This document shows, in pieces, positions 16,314 to 23,362 of a stretch of DNA of 64,000 nt. Every line of letters begins with the position of its first letter. The first letter of the stretch is position 1. The DNA lies in the NCBI RefSeq assembly GCF_900177625.1, contig NZ_FXAU01000003.1:558001-622000 (forward strand), written 5' to 3'. This DNA is from Sphingobacterium psychroaquaticum. GTDB lineage: Bacteria > Bacteroidota > Bacteroidia > Sphingobacteriales > Sphingobacteriaceae. The notes under the pieces were generated by a model. That model was not told where the DNA came from, ran no database searches, and saw nothing but the letters and a program-made list of their open reading frames with translations. The position numbers and the translations under genes are program-made.

Positions 16314-16772
16314 ATGAATATAGGTTTACAAATTACAACGGACATGAACGCCTTGATGAAGGAGGTGGAAAAGGAGATCGAGAAGGAGACTATCAAACAT
16401 TTGTCTGCTGTGTTAGAGCGTAGCGTTGAACTTGTACGCAACAAAATTTCTGAAGGTGGTGACGCCTACCAGGATCATACTGGGAATCTTAGAAGCTCTA
16501 CCGGCTTTATAATTACCAAGGATGGTAAGGTGGTCCACAAGAGTTTTAAAGAGAGTCCAGTAGGAACTGACAAGCAAACAGGTCTCAGTGAGGGATTAAA
16601 ATCAGCTTTGAGTGAGCTTCGTCCTTCACAGGGATATGCAGTTGTTTTGGTTTCAGGAATGGAGTATGCGAGTTGGGTTCAATCAAAAGGTTTTGATGTT
16701 TTAAGAGGTGCTTACATGGGACTTGACCAAATCTTACAGCAAGCATTTAATGAAATCGGCACAATTGAATAG
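16314..16772 (+). CDS. HK97 gp10-like tail completion protein
   Basis: 152 aa. Pattern of the HK97-gp10 family: long N-terminal helix (LMKEVEKEIEKETIKHLSAVLERSVELVRNKI), the conserved DHTGNLRSSTGFIITKDGKVV, then SGMEYASWVQSKGFDVL with an ending helix. The protein acts at the head-tail junction. Gene order (connector, stopper, gp10, terminator, major tail) is textbook for siphoviruses. Confidence 0.8.
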   Translation: MNIGLQITTDMNALMKEVEKEIEKETIKHLSAVLERSVELVRNKISEGGDAYQDHTGNLRSSTGFIITKDGKVVHKSFKESPVGTDKQTGLSEGLKSALSELRPSQGYAVVLVSGMEYASWVQSKGFDVLRGAYMGLDQILQQAFNEIGTIE

Positions 16773-16774
16773 GA

Positions 16775-17221
16775 ATGGCAGATATGAATCTCAAGACAGC
16801 CATCGGGGCTATGGAAGATATTGTTGAGGTATTAGAGTTATCTGATACTGTGATTAACACCTCTTTGACAGGAGAGATTAGGCTAATGAACCAACGTCTT
16901 AATTCCGACAAAGAGGATATCGTTTTAAATACCATAGTGACGAATGCTGAACAGGTGACGGAAGGTGTTTTTAACATAAATATCCATGTACCAAATCTGA
17001 AGAATCAAAGTTCAGGAACACCGACTTCCCGTGATAACACTCAGCCAAACATTGCAAGAATGGAGGAAATAGGCCGATATGTGATGAATGTTGTAGATGG
17101 TTTTCGCGGGGCTGACTTCTTTTTGAATCTTGATTCTACCGGCGAGGTGATACCCAATGGCAACAAATGGTATTACAATATAGTAGTTCGCTATTTCTAT
17201 TTACGTAAGGATAAAAATTAA
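16775..17221 (+). CDS. Putative tail terminator protein
   Basis: 148 aa, 2 nt after the gp10-like gene and directly before the major tail gene. Mixed alpha/beta with VLNTIVTNAEQVTEGVFNINIHVP, EEIGRYVMNVVDGFRGADFF and the final strand WYYNIVVRYFYLRK; this arrangement fits the tail terminator that caps the tail tube. The assignment is from order and pattern. Confidence 0.6.
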   Translation: MADMNLKTAIGAMEDIVEVLELSDTVINTSLTGEIRLMNQRLNSDKEDIVLNTIVTNAEQVTEGVFNINIHVPNLKNQSSGTPTSRDNTQPNIARMEEIGRYVMNVVDGFRGADFFLNLDSTGEVIPNGNKWYYNIVVRYFYLRKDKN

Positions 17222-17263
17222 CTGAATAATTAACGGCCGTATGGTCATAATTTTAAAAATACT

Positions 17264-17800
17264 ATGGCAGCAGTAACAGGTGTCGAAAGTTTGGAGTTCG
17301 CCCCAATAGGTGTGAACGGAGCCATCCCAACAACAGGTTGGGTAAAATTAAGAGATATTGAAGATGGAGGTATTACACTTAATATCCCCGAATTAGCAAC
17401 TATTGATGTTCGAGTTGAAGATGTTGATGGTATTCGTTTTGTTTTAAAAGGAGACGAAGAGCCAGCTGCAATTTCTGGAGCATCGCTCGATATTTCCATC
17501 AGCAATGCAAATTTGCTTTTTAATGGGGTTGCTGGGGCTACAGGGGTCGAATTTAGTGCCAAAAATCGCCAAATTCACAATTTAGCAATCAGATTAACCT
17601 CGAAGCCATTTGAAGGTAAGAAAATGGTTTGGGTTGCTCCTTCAGCGGCAATATCTGCAGGTTTTAAAAACAATGTTGCTAGAGCAGGATTCTTAGCATT
17701 GAGCTTTACAGGAAAAACCACTACACCTTTAGATGGGACTGGTAGTCCAGTATCACCTTGGGGTTACAAGTTTGTAGACGTGACCCTTCCAGAAGGATAA
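17264..17800 (+). CDS. Major tail tube protein
   Basis: 178 aa in the canonical slot before the tail chaperone. Beta-sandwich-like: VKLRDIEDGGITLNIPELATIDVRVEDVDGIRFVLKGDEEPA, with LRKDKN-type junction absent. Sequence is glycine/valine-rich with strong beta propensity and lacks coiled coil, as expected of a tube subunit. No separate sheath gene exists, so the tail is non-contractile. Confidence 0.75.
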   Translation: MAAVTGVESLEFAPIGVNGAIPTTGWVKLRDIEDGGITLNIPELATIDVRVEDVDGIRFVLKGDEEPAAISGASLDISISNANLLFNGVAGATGVEFSAKNRQIHNLAIRLTSKPFEGKKMVWVAPSAAISAGFKNNVARAGFLALSFTGKTTTPLDGTGSPVSPWGYKFVDVTLPEG

Positions 17801-17867
17801 CAATTATTATTTCAATAGCCCGAAAGCCGAAGGTTAGGCGGTGAGTAGGGCTTACTTTCCTAACCAT

Positions 17868-18356
17868 ATGACAAATAAAGTACAAAAAGAGATAGTCTCA
17901 ACTATCACTGGTGAGCGCTCGTTTCTAAAGAGAGTGAAAGTTCAGTATAAAACACGTTGGCAAAAATGCTTAAGTGCTATTTTTATTCTTCCCAAACACA
18001 AAGATATTTACACCGCTGATCTGTGGCCTGCTACGGTGTACAGATTGCTCGGCACACTAATCGACATAAAGGCCGAAAGAACGACGGACGATCGCGAGGT
18101 GTTTGAAATGCTGAAAGGCAATATCCCGCTCTTTATTGAGTTTTTGGCCGTTGGCATACACAATGCAGAGTCGGAGCCTCCGCAATGGCTGTATGAAGCC
18201 CTTAACTACCAATTTTCAAATTCTGAATTGTACGATGCTGTTTTGGAAGTCTACCGGAGGTTAGACGTCGAAACTTTTTTCGGCATTACGGGATCAATAC
18301 GAGAAATCAGGGATCTAAACCTTACCCTGGATCCCACAGTCCCTGGGCATTCGTAG
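17868..18356 (+). CDS. Tail assembly chaperone, G product
   Basis: 162 aa from the ATG at 17868; an in-frame GTG at 17841 would add nine residues, but it lies in a hairpin (AGCCC 17817-17821 with GGGCT 17848-17852). Helical protein (KRVKVQYKTRWQKCLSAIFILPKHKDIYTADLWPATVYRLLGTL) in the slot of the lambda gpG-like chaperone that coats the tape measure during tail assembly. Its stop lies 80 nt past a slippery site, allowing a longer GT form. Confidence 0.78.
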   Translation: MTNKVQKEIVSTITGERSFLKRVKVQYKTRWQKCLSAIFILPKHKDIYTADLWPATVYRLLGTLIDIKAERTTDDREVFEMLKGNIPLFIEFLAVGIHNAESEPPQWLYEALNYQFSNSELYDAVLEVYRRLDVETFFGITGSIREIRDLNLTLDPTVPGHS

Positions 18357-18565
18357 GTAATATCTGTAAGTATTACAGTTGGGATGAAAAGTCAGTAAAA
18401 TGGGGTGTGTCATGGAGAAATCTCCTAATGTATAATGCTGTAATTCCCGATATGGATTCGGGTGAAGGTGGTTCTGTTGGAGATAGTTCAGGTTCAAAAT
18501 CAGTTGGCGGTTCAATTTCCCTTTTTGATATAGGGAAAAGGATATCAGAAGGGAAAGGGGTTTAA
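17868..18565 (+). CDS. Tail assembly chaperone, GT frameshift fusion
   Basis: A -1 shift at the T TTT TTC heptamer (18275-18281) enters a frame open to 18563-18565 and gives a 232-aa product. The extra part reads SPWAFVGNICKYYSWDEKSVKWGVSWRNLLMYNAVIPD, the KYYSWxxxxxxxxSWRNLLMY pattern found in T extensions of tail chaperones, then a Gly/Ser linker. In lambda-like phages the fusion recruits tail tube protein to the tape measure. The open -1 frame, the slippery heptamer and the conserved T motif together make this strong. Confidence 0.8.
18275..18281 (+). other. -1 programmed frameshift slippery site T TTT TTC
   Basis: In the zero frame the codons are ACT TTT TTC GGC; slipping one base back re-pairs both tRNAs on TTT TTT. 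The -1 frame has no stop from here to 18563. No strong downstream pseudoknot was identified by eye. Confidence 0.75.
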
Positions 18566-18566
18566 T

Positions 18567-19058
18567 ATGAAAGGTTGGGGCACGGCATTAATCAAAGACA
18601 TTAAGTCACGCGGCTACGTGGAGGTTAATGGCGTGCTATATCCGCCTAATTCTATTCAAGCCTTATCTATAGCCACAAAACCAAAGAAGCGCACCAAAGT
18701 GCTTAAAACAGGTGGCATCGACGATACCAGAAACATCAAAAACAAAGAGAAATACAATGATCCTTTTATTCAGTTCGTAAAGCAGGAATTAGGTATTGAG
18801 TTATGGCCTGAGTTTTATTTTTGTACTGATCGTCTGTTTCGCATAGATTATGCGATACCGGAGTTTAAGATAGCGATTGAACAGGAGGGAGGTATTTTCA
18901 TGAAAGGCAATAGTGGTCATTCTTCCGGCACCGGCATTGCACGTGATATGGAAAAGAATAACCTTCTTGTCTCAATGGGATGGAGATTGATTAGACGGCA
19001 GCCCAGTGAAATGTTAACTATTGAAACAATAAGCCTGCTAAAACAGATACTATCTTAA
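18567..19058 (+). CDS. Vsr/DUF559-type endonuclease-fold protein
   Basis: 163 aa, 1 nt after the GT stop. The C-terminal 95 residues show a restriction-endonuclease-like core: FRIDYAIPEFKIAIEQEGG (D, then E and E across two strands), GHSSGTGIARDMEKNNLLVSMGWRLIRR, the arrangement seen in Vsr and DUF559 proteins. The N-terminal part (MKGWGTALIKDIKSRGYVEV) is a small basic domain. Nucleases of this type may resolve branched DNA or nick at mismatches. An intron-less free-standing nuclease at this place in a tail operon is unusual and marks the start of the cargo block. Confidence 0.7.
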   Translation: MKGWGTALIKDIKSRGYVEVNGVLYPPNSIQALSIATKPKKRTKVLKTGGIDDTRNIKNKEKYNDPFIQFVKQELGIELWPEFYFCTDRLFRIDYAIPEFKIAIEQEGGIFMKGNSGHSSGTGIARDMEKNNLLVSMGWRLIRRQPSEMLTIETISLLKQILS

Positions 19059-19160
19059 AATGTTTGCCTTTGCTTTTTCGTACTCATTTATAAAATAGTT
19101 TTTGTGATGTTTAATTCAGTTGTTAGGTAAATGTAACTTAACTGAAATAATTCGGCTGTA

Positions 19161-19174
19161 TACGGGAAACCGTA
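19161..19174 (+). promoter_or_regulatory. TACGG-N4-CCGTA palindrome, site 1
   Basis: TACGGGAAACCGTA lies 55 nt before the ATG at 19230; 21 nt after it comes TATCTTTA (19196-19203), a near match to the TAnnTTTG -7 box. Thus the palindrome sits where the -33 element would be. Same motif at 38329, 38651, 40471, 48782, 50222 and 62944. Confidence 0.6.
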
Positions 19175-19229
19175 AGGTTTAAGAGTTACCGATGTTATCT
19201 TTAGTTAATCAATAATAAATTATTTTTCT

Positions 19230-20081
19230 ATGAATTTTAAAAAGACAGCAGCTGCTTACAAACTGCAGCCTTACACAGGGACCATTACGATCGGCAAAAA
19301 GAGCTACAACTTCAAGAACAACTCCGACGTTTTTAAAATGCTTTACGATGATAAAAACGTAAAAGAGATAAAGTATGGTGGGCGTACTTTCAAAACAACA
19401 TCGGATGCTAGTTTTGAATTTACTGAAGTTGTGTTTCAAGGTGTATTCTCTAGAAGAGAAGGCAATGTTACATATTATTGGATTAACATCTATGACATTT
19501 ACGCATTGAATGAAGGATCAATTGCAGATGTGAAACCACTTGTATATGAATATGAATCAACTGATGGCGATTTACCTCATTTTGAAGAGCTAGTATCCGT
19601 ACATGAAGCGTTGGATGCATCGAATTATGTTACTGACTATGTAATTTTAGATGATAAAATTGTTCCCAAATCGGAATCTTTGATTGAATCTACGGGGAAA
19701 GTTAGAACGGTTTCAGTTACGAAGGTGAGCTGTAATGTAAATGATGAGTTCTATAATGTAATTGGATCTACAAAAGACCCTTTGCCAGGAGAAGAAACGA
19801 GCTGGGTCGCTACCTGGGAAGCTGAATACCAAGCGGCGACAGGTTGTGAGGCAAATGGCAGTTCGCAACATGCGGTCCGCAAGGATCTGGTCGGTGGTCA
19901 CGTGACATTTAATAGTAGTCCGGCAAGTTGGTTGGTTCCTCCTGGAGGCCAATGTTATTTGACACCAATTTGTAGGTCTCACAATGCTGACAGAAATAAT
20001 ACTAACCCCGCCAAAACACCAATGAAGTCAGTTCATACACAGGAGTTTTTGCATTTGGTTAAATACTTCTACAAAGTTTGA
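19230..20081 (+). CDS. Protein with C-terminal HNH/treble-clef-like domain
   Basis: 283 aa. Residues 1-190 are not recognised (KYGGRTFKTTSDASFEFTE and a beta-rich middle). The last 85 residues have the spacing of a zinc-binding HNH-like fold: ATGCEANGSSQHAVRK, GGHVTFNSS, CYLTPICRSHNADRNN; GGHV with a PIC-x2-HN ending is seen in toxin-type nucleases. It is a lone gene with its own palindrome-type promoter and a strong terminator, unlike phage structural genes. Likely a nuclease effector or defence cargo (inference). Key check is whether Cys and His residues are conserved. Confidence 0.55.
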   Translation: MNFKKTAAAYKLQPYTGTITIGKKSYNFKNNSDVFKMLYDDKNVKEIKYGGRTFKTTSDASFEFTEVVFQGVFSRREGNVTYYWINIYDIYALNEGSIADVKPLVYEYESTDGDLPHFEELVSVHEALDASNYVTDYVILDDKIVPKSESLIESTGKVRTVSVTKVSCNVNDEFYNVIGSTKDPLPGEETSWVATWEAEYQAATGCEANGSSQHAVRKDLVGGHVTFNSSPASWLVPPGGQCYLTPICRSHNADRNNTNPAKTPMKSVHTQEFLHLVKYFYKV

Positions 20082-20101
20082 TAGAATAAAAATCCAGCAA
20101 T

Positions 20102-20140
20102 CAATTAGCCTTGGAGAATAAACAAGGTTAATTGGTTTTT
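20102..20140 (+). terminator. Rho-independent terminator after the HNH-like gene
   Basis: CAATTAGCCTTG (20102-20113) pairs with CAAGGTTAATTG (20123-20134) with one G-T pair and a 9-nt loop, followed by GTTTTT. It closes the transcription unit of the preceding lone gene. Confidence 0.8.
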
Positions 20141-20242
20141 GATAAGCGAATCAGTATACTTTTCTGAAAGTAAGGTTTTCCCTCAATAAGATCGGGACTT
20201 TTTCACTTTAGCAGCAGTTAAATCCTCGATCCTCTGCTTTGC

Positions 20243-20305
20243 AAAGAGGTGTTTTCTAATATTAGCGATGCTATTTACACAGCAAAAACATATTTGTTAA
20301 AATAA
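20243..20305 (+). pseudogene. 3' fragment of a copy of the 108-aa gene at 4750-5076
   Basis: Encodes KEVFSNISDAIYTAKTYLLK then stop, differing by one residue from the end of the gene at 4750-5076. DNA identity starts at GCAAAGAGGTGTTTTC and ends at the stop codon; upstream sequence is unrelated. It is a leftover of recombination between two copies or of a deleted gene, and shows module exchange in the prophage. Confidence 0.85.
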
Positions 20306-20308
20306 TCT

Positions 20309-20342
20309 AAACCGCGAAGCTTAAAAAAATTCGCGGTTTTTT
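20309..20342. terminator. Bidirectional terminator before the PARIS-like pair's 3' end
   Basis: AACCGCGAA (20309-20317) pairs with TTCGCGGTT (20330-20338), T-rich on the right and A-rich on the left side of the loop region. It lies 26 nt beyond the end of the leftward DUF4435 gene and can also end rightward transcripts. Confidence 0.8.
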
Positions 20343-20367
20343 GTTACCTATTGTTTATATTTCAAAA

Positions 20368-21384
20368 TTAGTTTAACTCATATTTTGAAATAAAATTATT
20401 TATTTGATTTTCAGTTTTTTGATATAAATCGGAATTATGAAAATCCGGATTTCTATAAATATAATTAATCAACATACCATTTTCTACAATTCTTGCATTA
20501 TATGCCCTTATTTCATCTGAAGTTTGTTTAACATCTTTGCACTTATCTTTAATTTCTTTAATTTTTATTTTTTTCTCGTTTAAAACAATTGTTTTTATAA
20601 ATTTCAAAACAACATCTTCCAATATTAAGTGTCCTTGTGCGAACAAATAACAATTGTCCGGGAGCAAACCTTTACTTTCTAAATAAACTTTAAATTTATC
20701 AATTTTATCTTTATGTTCTTTAAATTCTATTAGTAGAGGATTTAAATAATCTTTAACTCTATCAGACAAGCAAGTGAATGAGGAATGAAAATGATTATCG
20801 AAATCATCAAATATTTTAATATTACAAATATTAGTAAAATCCTTCCTCGAAAACCTTTCTGCCATTCCTATTGAATAAAGATATATATTCCATACTAATA
20901 TATCATAAATCAATAAGGAGTATCGGTTTATAATGGAAGCGATATCAATTTTTAAATTTGTTTTATTAAGGCAAGAAAAACAAAACTGCTGTAGGCTCTC
21001 ATGAAAACAATAAAGATTTTCAATTGAATATGAAAATGTTTGAAAAACAAAATCCGATGTATTTATTATTACTGAATCTTCGTTTGCCTCAGGAATTAAA
21101 TAATCATAATCACTATCAACACAAACTATCAAATTAGGCCCTAAACTATTTTTAAAGTTTTTGAAAATATTTCCTTTACCTTTCTCATAGTGAGTTTTGT
21201 TGGGCAAACTTATATCAAAGACAACATTTTTTAAATTGAATCTATCTAAAATTTTATTCCAATGGGTAATATCGTAATCCGATTCCACATAAACTTTTAT
21301 AGTTTTTGGATTATTCTTGGGGTTTAGAGCATTAAAAGCTTGAATTAAATCCGAATTAATTTTACTAGCTAATCCCTTCAACAT
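20368..21384 (-). CDS. ariB-like: DUF4435/TOPRIM-like protein, AriB-like effector of a PARIS-type system
   Basis: 338 aa. Start of the domain: KTIKVYVESDYDITHWNKIL with the first TOPRIM acid E34; second motif NLIVCVDSDYDYL with D90, D92 and D94. The middle contains SYSIENLYCF, typical of DUF4435 proteins. In PARIS systems AriB is the DUF4435 TOPRIM nuclease released by the AriA ATPase when a phage anti-restriction protein is sensed, and it cleaves tRNA. Here it is translated after the ATPase gene with a 7-nt overlap. The pairing is strong evidence; the exact defence subtype and trigger are not proven. Confidence 0.8.
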   Translation of the reverse strand: MLKGLASKINSDLIQAFNALNPKNNPKTIKVYVESDYDITHWNKILDRFNLKNVVFDISLPNKTHYEKGKGNIFKNFKNSLGPNLIVCVDSDYDYLIPEANEDSVIINTSDFVFQTFSYSIENLYCFHESLQQFCFSCLNKTNLKIDIASIINRYSLLIYDILVWNIYLYSIGMAERFSRKDFTNICNIKIFDDFDNHFHSSFTCLSDRVKDYLNPLLIEFKEHKDKIDKFKVYLESKGLLPDNCYLFAQGHLILEDVVLKFIKTIVLNEKKIKIKEIKDKCKDVKQTSDEIRAYNARIVENGMLINYIYRNPDFHNSDLYQKTENQINNFISKYELN

Positions 21385-22397
21385 ACCTTAATATCTGCTA
21401 TATTTACCACTTTATCAAACCAACCTTCCATTATCATTGCGGGCGAATGCGTTGCAATTATTAGTTGTGCATTGGGATTAAGCGTACTAATAATATTTAT
21501 CAACTGTTTCTGCCAATCAAAATGTAAGGAAATTTCAGGTTCATCCATGAATATAATACTGCTCTTTTTATCTTGAAGTAGTACAGTTAATAAAATTAAA
21601 AGCAGCTGCTTCTCGCCAGAAGAAAGTTGATAAATAGTTATGGGATTGTTAGATTTTAAGAGCGTGAAGGACAATTCGTTTTTATCTTCATCTATTTTTT
21701 TTCCTGCTTCTCTAAAAAAGTCATTAATATATTCTTTGAATAATTCTATTTGGGAATAGGCATTTTTAATTGTATTCTTCACCTTTTTTGGGTTAGTCGC
21801 ATAGCTACCTTGAACCTTCTTTGCTAGATTGAGTTGATAACTTAAATATTTTTTTTGTAATAGATAAAGCTCCTTATCTAATTCAGTTTCGACATCCTCG
21901 TCATAACTTTCGTCATCAAAAATGATAGCATTGTCAAAAGTGCTTATTATATCAATTTTGGTATTTAATCTAAAATCCTTTAAGTATGAAGAATCTTTTG
22001 TAATATTAAAACTAACTGATTTGATATTTTCTCCGTCCGTTTCTAACATCTTTCTTTTCTCATTATTAAGAGCGTCAAGCAACGTTTCATACTTAAAGTC
22101 TAAATCATCTAGGGGTTCTCCTAGTTTTGCGGAAGCCTCAATATCTGAAATATTCTTGGTGAAAAATTTATAGTGAAAAAATTGTGTGTCAGAAATATAT
22201 ATTTTTACTTCTTCAACAATTTTTTTTAATATCTCAGTTCTATTTAACATTAAGGATGATACAACATCCATAACTGTTGATTTTCCACTACCATTTATTC
22301 CCGACAATATGTTTATATCATTGTTTAGATCCCAAATGATATTTTCACTTTTATCTTTCCAGAGACCATTAATTACAACCCTTTTAATCCTATTCAC
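21378..22397 (-). CDS. ariA-like: ABC-type AAA ATPase, AriA-like sensor of a PARIS-type system
   Basis: 339 aa. Walker A GINGSGKST at residues 33-41, ABC signature YQLSSGEKQ near 256-264, Walker B IIFMDEPEISLH at 281-292, H-switch ATHSP at 315-319. Between them lies a helical insertion of about 180 residues (50-240). This is the AAA_15/AAA_21 type found in OLD, RecF-like and PARIS proteins. It is somewhat short for AriA. First gene of the leftward pair, overlapping the DUF4435 gene by 7 nt. Alternatives are other ATPase-TOPRIM defence pairs (OLD-like), but in those the TOPRIM is usually fused. Confidence 0.8.
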   Translation of the reverse strand: MNRIKRVVINGLWKDKSENIIWDLNNDINILSGINGSGKSTVMDVVSSLMLNRTEILKKIVEEVKIYISDTQFFHYKFFTKNISDIEASAKLGEPLDDLDFKYETLLDALNNEKRKMLETDGENIKSVSFNITKDSSYLKDFRLNTKIDIISTFDNAIIFDDESYDEDVETELDKELYLLQKKYLSYQLNLAKKVQGSYATNPKKVKNTIKNAYSQIELFKEYINDFFREAGKKIDEDKNELSFTLLKSNNPITIYQLSSGEKQLLLILLTVLLQDKKSSIIFMDEPEISLHFDWQKQLINIISTLNPNAQLIIATHSPAMIMEGWFDKVVNIADIKVC

Positions 22398-22637
22398 TTT
22401 TTGAATTATTTAATAAATTTCGTTTCTAAATTGAAAAGAACAGGTGAATATACAAATATTTTAGTAACATATAATGTTCTATAAAAACCGTGCGGAAACG
22501 GGGAGGATCCCCACGGTAATAAACCAATTATTAACCTAAATTATGAAATGCTAAAAAATGGCAGCTTACCTGCCAGCATAGAGTTTAACCCCTGACGTTA
22601 ACCTATTCTCTCAAGTCGATTAACACCTCCTGTGTTG

Positions 22638-22713
22638 TGGAGCGAACTGGAATCGAACCAGTGTTTTCATACCCTGCTACAAGTACGACGTCCTACCACT
22701 AGACGATCACCCC
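22638..22713 (-). tRNA. tRNA-like gene with enlarged anticodon loop
   Basis: 76 nt. Acceptor GGGGTGA pairs with TCGCTCC (two wobbles), D arm GTCT-AGTGGTA-GGAC, T arm ACTGG-TTCGATT-CCAGT, discriminator A. The only 5-bp anticodon stem I can form is CGTAC with GTATG, leaving a 10-nt loop TTGTAGCAGG instead of 7, so the anticodon cannot be assigned. CCA is not encoded. Either a decayed phage tRNA or a modified one with altered decoding. Confidence 0.6.
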
Positions 22714-22808
22714 AAATGCTCGTCTTTCCGAGTTGTCATTGCGTTAAAACTTTGTGAACTCCGCAATCTCGGATTGGTTACCGAAGTATATAGTGGCAAT
22801 GCGCACTG

Positions 22809-22899
22809 TGAACAGAGCCGGATTCGAACCGACATTTCCTAAATCGATGAATTTCACATCTTGGGTTTTTAAGCCATGCGGATATAACGCCATCTGTTC
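22809..22899 (-). tRNA. Class II tRNA-like gene, possibly Leu(UAA), with atypical loops
   Basis: 91 nt. Perfect 7-bp acceptor GAACAGA/TCTGTTC; T arm GTCGG-TTCGAAT-CCGGC; a long variable arm with GATG...CATC. The anticodon region TGG-CTTAAAAAC-CCA contains CTTAAAA, the usual Leu(UAA) loop, but only 3 bp flank a 9-nt loop. The D arm is short and lacks the GG of a normal D loop. Leucine identity is therefore tentative. Confidence 0.6.
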
Positions 22900-22913
22900 A
22901 ACTAAGCAAGTGG

Positions 22914-23240
22914 GGTGTTATTGTATTTTAACGTGTATTACCTCAGGTGTTCGGGGCGATGTAATAGAGTCCAGAGCATCGATTTATCCTACTTGCACAG
23001 AAAAATAGATAATTCCGCCACCTTGCTATTTTTTAGTAAACAACACCTCCGGGCAATCAGGACTCTTAGTACCCTTGTTTCAGAATTTTGAAACCCTTCT
23101 TGCTTATACTTAGCTCAACCCAGCTCGTGGGTAGTGTTGTTTAATAGGCGGGACCGTTCATCCCCGCCTTTGTATTTTCCCAACCGACTACGTGTCGTTC
23201 GCTTCTCGCTATTGGGTTGTTTTTTATTCAAAGAACTATC
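22914..23240 (-). other. Structured non-coding stretch upstream of the tRNA-like genes
   Basis: No convincing coding frame. Read leftward it contains GGCGGG...CCCGCC (hairpin in 23144-23168), ACCCA-GCTCG-TGGGT (around 23120-23134), a GTTTC...GAAAC hairpin near 23080-23098, and GGTGGCGGAATT near 23020, which resembles the start of a tRNA-Leu D arm. Some of these may be further decayed tRNA-like units or a processed leader. On the plus strand CCCAACC...ATTGGGTTGTTTTTT (23179-23226) looks like a terminator. Confidence 0.4.
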
Positions 23241-23246
23241 GTACTG

Positions 23247-23283
23247 CAATTATATAAATAATATTAAAGTTAACCAAATGGTT
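23247..23283 (-). promoter_or_regulatory. Leftward promoter with AACCAAATGGTT operator
   Basis: On the minus strand TTTG (23275-23278) lies inside AACCATTTGGTT (23272-23283), then exactly 20 bp, then TATAATTG (23247-23254; 7 of 8 matches to TAnnTTTG). It points at the tRNA-like genes and further to the PARIS-like pair. Same architecture as at 5084 and 47586. Confidence 0.6.
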
Positions 23284-23362
23284 AATTAATTTTTTGTAAT
23301 TATTTATATTACAAAATGCTTCGATTTATTTAAAAATAGTCTTCAAGTACCTTTGAAGCTAT

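Noticed and set aside
22490..22525. Riboswitch-like hairpin ACCGTG...CACGGT
   Set aside because: Only a bulged stem with GGGG/CCCC; no conserved loop motif and no gene directly downstream in the right direction.
22754..23008. Plus-strand 84-codon open frame
   Set aside because: It runs antisense through the class II tRNA-like gene and the GC-richer stems; composition is that of structured RNA, not protein.
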